Shown here: one piece after another, positions 60,728 through 64,000 of the stretch
How positions within the stretch are numbered: position 1 is the first letter of the stretch
Layout: every line of letters starts with the position of its first letter
DNA from: Congregibacter brevis
GTDB taxonomy: Bacteria; Pseudomonadota; Gammaproteobacteria; Pseudomonadales; Halieaceae
NCBI RefSeq assembly: GCF_045689245.1
Contig: NZ_CP136865.1
Span: forward strand, 868,001-932,000
Length of the DNA: 64,000 nt
Direction: 5' to 3'
The notes under the pieces: model-generated
Seen by the model: only the letters and a program-made list of their open reading frames with translations
What the model was told of the DNA's origin: nothing
Database searches by the model: none
Made by a program: the position numbers and the translations under genes

Positions 60728-61765
60728 GTGGAAGCAAGGGAACTCAATAGTTACGTTCGCCATACCCTCCGGGTCCTTGAGGATCAGGGGGTTGACGTGC
60801 GTCCACTGATTGAGAGCTTTGGCATTGATGCCGCGGCGCTAGAATCCCAAGAGGATCAACTCAGTCAATCAGACTACGGTCGCCTGGTGGACGCGATTGT
60901 GGCGCAGTATCCCGATTTGGGTTTAGGTCTGCGCGACGGACGCGGCGTCACTTTGCTGGATCACGGTCTGCTGGGCTACGCGATGTTCGCCAGCCAGAAT
61001 CTTGGCAAAGCCATTGAGCGTCACAGCAAGTATCAGGATGTTATTGGTGCTGCGCTGCAGACCCGTTTGTTCGTGGAGGATGAGCTGGCCTGTCTTCGCG
61101 TTGTGTGTATCGTGCGGCCTGAGTTGGTGAACACCCCTGCCAAATTACATTACGAAACCGAGCGTCTACTTGCGCAGTGGGCAGAAATTGGCCCTGCGTT
61201 CGGCGAGTCCAGGCATTGGTTCACTCGCATCGATCTCGATTATTCCGCTCCGGGGTACTTAGATCTCTACTCTGAAGTACTTGGCCCTGAGGTTCATTTT
61301 GGGCGTGAGCATACACAGATTGTTTTCCCCCACCGCTTGCTTGATCAAGCTTTGAACTTTGCCAATGAGCAGGCCGCGGCACTCTGCGAGCAGCAGTGCG
61401 CCGCGTTACTGGGAGAGATGCAGGCGGTGCAGGGTTTCACAGGGCAGGTGCGGCGCTTGCTGGCGAACGCACCAGGACATCATCCGTCCATTGAAGAAGC
61501 AGCGAGCAAGCTTGCCATGAGCGAACGTTCGTTGCGACGGCGCCTAGCGGAAGAGGGCACGACCTATAAGGAGGTGGTGCTGGATTTCCGTATGGAGCTT
61601 GCGTCTAGCTATCTACGAGGGCAGGAGATGTCTATACAGGAGGTGGCTTTTCTCGCAGGCTATGCTGACGCTTCGAATTTCCACAGGACGTTTAGCCGGT
61701 ACTTTGGCGCGACTCCCGGGGAGTTTCGCAGTGCTAAGCAGGGTCCAGCAGCTGCCGACCTGTAA
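60728..61765 (+). CDS. AraC-family regulator (OruR/Arabinose_bd type)
   Basis: 345 aa from GTG 60728. The N-terminal ~200 residues match the ArgR/OruR-type ligand-binding domain (GLLGYAMFASQNLGKAIERH, then HFGREHTQIVFPHRLLD). The C-terminal AraC DNA-binding domain has two helix-turn-helix motifs (SIEEAASKLAMSERSLRRRL and SIQEVAFLAGYADASNFHR). OruR-type regulators respond to ornithine or to fatty-acid-type inducers. Divergent from the E1 operon with overlapping promoters, so it most likely controls that operon. Effector unknown. Confidence 0.9.
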   Translation: MEARELNSYVRHTLRVLEDQGVDVRPLIESFGIDAAALESQEDQLSQSDYGRLVDAIVAQYPDLGLGLRDGRGVTLLDHGLLGYAMFASQNLGKAIERHSKYQDVIGAALQTRLFVEDELACLRVVCIVRPELVNTPAKLHYETERLLAQWAEIGPAFGESRHWFTRIDLDYSAPGYLDLYSEVLGPEVHFGREHTQIVFPHRLLDQALNFANEQAAALCEQQCAALLGEMQAVQGFTGQVRRLLANAPGHHPSIEEAASKLAMSERSLRRRLAEEGTTYKEVVLDFRMELASSYLRGQEMSIQEVAFLAGYADASNFHRTFSRYFGATPGEFRSAKQGPAAADL

Positions 61766-61766
61766 G

Positions 61767-62540
61767 CTAGCCTTCGCCGGCAATAGCCGAAAAGAGCGGT
61801 AAGCCAAGTCCAGCGGACATGCCCCCGTCGACGCGAATTTCTTGTCCGGTGATAAACGTTGACGCGTCACTCGCGAGGAAATTGTAGATTCCCACGACCT
61901 CATCCTGATGACCCATACGGCCAAAGGCATTCAAGGTGCTTAAAAACTGTGCCGTGTCATTGCCATCATCGGCAACCATCATGCCCGTGTCAGCGATGAG
62001 TGCGGGGCACACAGCGTTCACGCGAATCGCGCGAGGGGCATTTTCGATAGCGCTGGTTCTGGCGAGATAGGCGCCACCCGCTTTGCTTGCGGCGTAGACT
62101 CCGGCTCCGGCATGCGCGATACCTGATCCAGCGACGGAGCCCGTATAAATAATCGACGCGCCATCGGACATATGTCCCGGAGCGTATTTCAAAGCATAAA
62201 AAGCGCCTTTTAAGTTGAGGTCTACGAGTGCATGCATGCCTTGGGAATCAAAGTCTTCGATACTGCCCTCATCGTCGGCGGTGCCTGCATTGATCACTAC
62301 GACAGAGAATTCGCCCAAGGTGCTTTGAGCTGCGTCGAGCATGTCTTTAACTTGCTGTTCGTCAGTCGCATCACACTTAAAAAATTGCGCACCGATCGCC
62401 GCTGCGATATCCACGCCGTTTTCCCGTCTTCCCGTAATTGCAACAGTCGCCCCGTTGTCGATGAAGCTTTTCGCTACAGCTAGCCCAATGCCCGACGTGC
62501 CGCCGGTAACCAGAGCAACCTTTCCCTCTAACGAATACAT
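61767..62540 (-). CDS. Short-chain dehydrogenase/reductase
   Basis: 257 aa from ATG 62540, which has AAGGA 6 bp upstream. ALVTGGTSGIGLAVAKSF is the cofactor site; VVINAGTADDEG, YTGSVAGSG and YAASKAGGAYLARTS (Tyr-x3-Lys) complete the active site; the end RVDGGMSAG is typical. It is convergent with the AraC gene (only 1 bp apart) and follows the zinc alcohol dehydrogenase in the same direction with 19 bp between, so the two form an operon. Substrate unknown. Confidence 0.9.
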   Translation of the reverse strand: MYSLEGKVALVTGGTSGIGLAVAKSFIDNGATVAITGRRENGVDIAAAIGAQFFKCDATDEQQVKDMLDAAQSTLGEFSVVVINAGTADDEGSIEDFDSQGMHALVDLNLKGAFYALKYAPGHMSDGASIIYTGSVAGSGIAHAGAGVYAASKAGGAYLARTSAIENAPRAIRVNAVCPALIADTGMMVADDGNDTAQFLSTLNAFGRMGHQDEVVGIYNFLASDASTFITGQEIRVDGGMSAGLGLPLFSAIAGEG

Positions 62541-62559
62541 AGCGGTTCCTTGCGTCATT

Positions 62560-63669
62560 TTATTGTTGCGTCCACAGGTAGACCTTGCCGCATTGCTTGC
62601 CAACCTGAATGTCGAATGCCTCGCCAGCGCGGGACATGGGGAATTCATGGGTAATCATTACATCGACCATCGCCTGTACTTTGGGATTACAGAGCGCTCT
62701 CACCATACGTTCCCGATCTTTGGCGCGCACATCGTGCTGACCAAACAGCGTATGCGCTGGGTCAATCACATGATGAAGGGGACTTAGCTCAAGATGAGCG
62801 CCGGGTGTGTGACCGCTAAAATTCACCTGGCCGTATTTACGCACAGCCTTCATGAGCTTCTCTTGGTAGTAAGTGACGCCGGACCCGTCGATGGCGACGT
62901 CAACGCCCTGACCCTTGTAGCTAAGGGCCAGTACTTGCTCGAGCCAGTCGTCATCGTCGGGGTTGACGATATGTTCCACGCCCATGCGGCGCATTAAGTC
63001 GATGCGATAGGGGTTTCTGGCCAGAGCGATGACCGTCGCATTGCGATACAGGGCCGAGATAATGTGTCCCAGTGCGATAAAGCCAACACCGCCTACTAAT
63101 ATCGTGTCGCCCGCCTTGACGTCCATCGCCTCCTGATTGGAAAACCCCACGCCAAAAGAACAGTTAGCAGAGGCGGCGTAGCGAAAGTCCAGAGCGTCAG
63201 GAATGCGGATAAGGTTTGCTTCTGGCGCGATGCGGTAACGCTCCATAGCGAAGCCCCCCGAGGGGCTCTCATTACGGTTTTGAATGCCCTTCATGGCGCT
63301 GCCATCAACACCGCGAAGGTCCGGGTCGTTGGCGTCGCAATAGGTGGGAGACAGTGCCTGGGTACAGGCATGACAGTGGCCGCAGTGATCTCCCTGAAAC
63401 ACGATGACGCGATCACCCACAGAAAAATTGGAGCCCGGAAGCACCTCATCGACGGTACCGACACCCTCATGCCCCAGATGCTCGGGGTCATCGTGGAACT
63501 CAAAGTCGTGTTCTGACCAAATTCGCGACCCTTCAAGACAAATCGGAGCGATTTCGGTTTTGATGATCGCGTAGCCGCTCTTTATGTGTGGATAAGGGCG
63601 CTCCACAAGCTCGAATTTGCCCGGCTCGGGTATCGTCAATGCAATGTTGGTTTTGGCCGCGGGCGCCAT
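62560..63669 (-). CDS. Zinc-dependent alcohol dehydrogenase (MDR family)
   Basis: 369 aa. LGHEGVGTVDEVLPGSNFSVGD is the conserved GHE catalytic zinc region, CGHCHACTQALSPTYC the four-cysteine structural zinc lobe, and ILVGGVGFIALGHIISAL the NAD-binding fold. Catalytic Cys appears as ICLEGSRIW, followed by the His-Glu pair of GHE. It should oxidise an alcohol or reduce an aldehyde, with the downstream SDR possibly acting on the product. Confidence 0.9.
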   Translation of the reverse strand: MAPAAKTNIALTIPEPGKFELVERPYPHIKSGYAIIKTEIAPICLEGSRIWSEHDFEFHDDPEHLGHEGVGTVDEVLPGSNFSVGDRVIVFQGDHCGHCHACTQALSPTYCDANDPDLRGVDGSAMKGIQNRNESPSGGFAMERYRIAPEANLIRIPDALDFRYAASANCSFGVGFSNQEAMDVKAGDTILVGGVGFIALGHIISALYRNATVIALARNPYRIDLMRRMGVEHIVNPDDDDWLEQVLALSYKGQGVDVAIDGSGVTYYQEKLMKAVRKYGQVNFSGHTPGAHLELSPLHHVIDPAHTLFGQHDVRAKDRERMVRALCNPKVQAMVDVMITHEFPMSRAGEAFDIQVGKQCGKVYLWTQQ

Positions 63670-63876
63670 AAGCTCTGATCGTTTGTTATTAGGTCACCCA
63701 TCCAGTCTAGGGATTAGCTCTGGCATGGGTAATGATATTTGTGGTTTATTGCATGATACTTTAGTCCCGAGAGGAATTGGCCGCGGATCACCTTAAAACT
63801 GTCCTCTGGGGCCATTTGCTCGAGACGCGCCCCTCACTAGTCTGGGCACACTGAGAAAAGCAACGCAGGTAGCGCT

Positions 63877-64000
63877 ATGACGAACGCACGGGATTTGAAC
63901 TACAGCCTCCATCATCTTTGTATCTACGATGATAAGCCTCGGGACAATATGTTTCCCTATCTGCGCTGGCACCACGGGATCACCAATTTCTTTTCGGGCG
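63877..64000 (+). CDS. Unknown protein, 3'-truncated at window edge
   Basis: 41 codons visible before the window ends, with no stop. CGCAGGTAG lies upstream of the ATG. The head NYSLHHLCIYDDKPRDNMFP, then a tryptophan- and histidine-rich stretch (LRWHHGITNFFSG), is not recognised. It starts 207 bp from the divergent alcohol dehydrogenase gene. Confidence 0.5.
   Translation, partial: MTNARDLNYSLHHLCIYDDKPRDNMFPYLRWHHGITNFFSG

Noticed and set aside
1..64000. tRNA, rRNA, CRISPR arrays, insertion sequences, phage genes
   Set aside because: None recognised by eye on either strand; short RNA genes could still be missed without a covariance-model search.

Overview
The window reads as chromosomal DNA of a marine-type, Gram-negative gammaproteobacterium. 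The signs are TonB-dependent receptors, TolB/TPR membrane proteins, a PEP-CTERM-like surface protein, HiPIP and Tat signals, and compact gene packing with GTG starts. The OM60/NOR5 (Halieaceae) group is my best guess; this is inference from gene content, not a database match. I saw no rRNA, tRNA, CRISPR array, transposase or prophage.

Layout. 1-11.1 kb: a 5'-truncated CehA/McbA-like metallohydrolase, a GDSL-like secreted protein, an MFS transporter, an acyl-CoA synthetase, a TolB/TPR protein and a large exported BNR-repeat protein, the last two converging on a bidirectional terminator. 11.2-13.9 kb: a malonate module, madLM divergent from a matB-like malonyl-CoA synthetase. 13.9-17 kb: GST-like protein, MFS transporter, MscS-type channel.

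17.2-36.3 kb is the most interesting part. A redox block (HiPIP, ferric-reductase-like membrane flavoprotein, Tat-exported fumarate-reductase/AprA-like flavoprotein, 2x[4Fe-4S] ferredoxin, small lipoprotein) is followed by an IclR regulator, a TonB receptor, a lipoprotein sulfatase, a small membrane protein and a second IclR regulator. Then come an SSS symporter with two translationally coupled mini-membrane proteins (36 and 33 aa), a beta-keto acid cleavage enzyme (BKACE), a cyclase-family hydrolase, a cupin, an SDR, a 3-hydroxyacyl-CoA-dehydrogenase-like enzyme and an acetoacetyl-CoA synthetase. Read together: import of an unknown, possibly sulfated substrate, oxidation to a beta-keto acid, BKACE cleavage with acetyl-CoA to acetoacetate plus an acyl-CoA, and activation of acetoacetate. 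Six copies of a 17-bp dyad (ideal form GTATCAC-N3-GTGATAC) lie in the promoter regions of the TonB receptor, the second IclR gene, the symporter and the BKACE/cyclase divergent pair. In three of these the dyad sits 7-8 bp upstream of a -35 hexamer. I propose this as one regulon controlled by an IclR protein.

36.4-50.8 kb: patatin-like lipase, a second TonB receptor, a TolB/TPR protein with a decayed tandem copy beside it, a bestrophin-like membrane protein, a CotH-like secreted protein overlapping a PPP-type phosphatase, a LamG/PEP-CTERM-like protein, a DUF4174-like protein, an aldo/keto reductase and an NRAMP-like transporter lacking the usual metal motif. 50.8-54.6 kb: a polyprenyl-phosphate sugar transferase (exopolysaccharide), an APS-reductase-type CysH coupled to a sugar epimerase, and a DsbA/FrnE-like protein that seems to need an ATC start. 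54.6-63.7 kb: a 2-oxoacid dehydrogenase operon (E1alpha, E1beta, E2, E3) with a class III aminotransferase, divergent from an OruR-type AraC regulator, then an SDR and a zinc alcohol dehydrogenase. A truncated unknown gene begins at the right edge.
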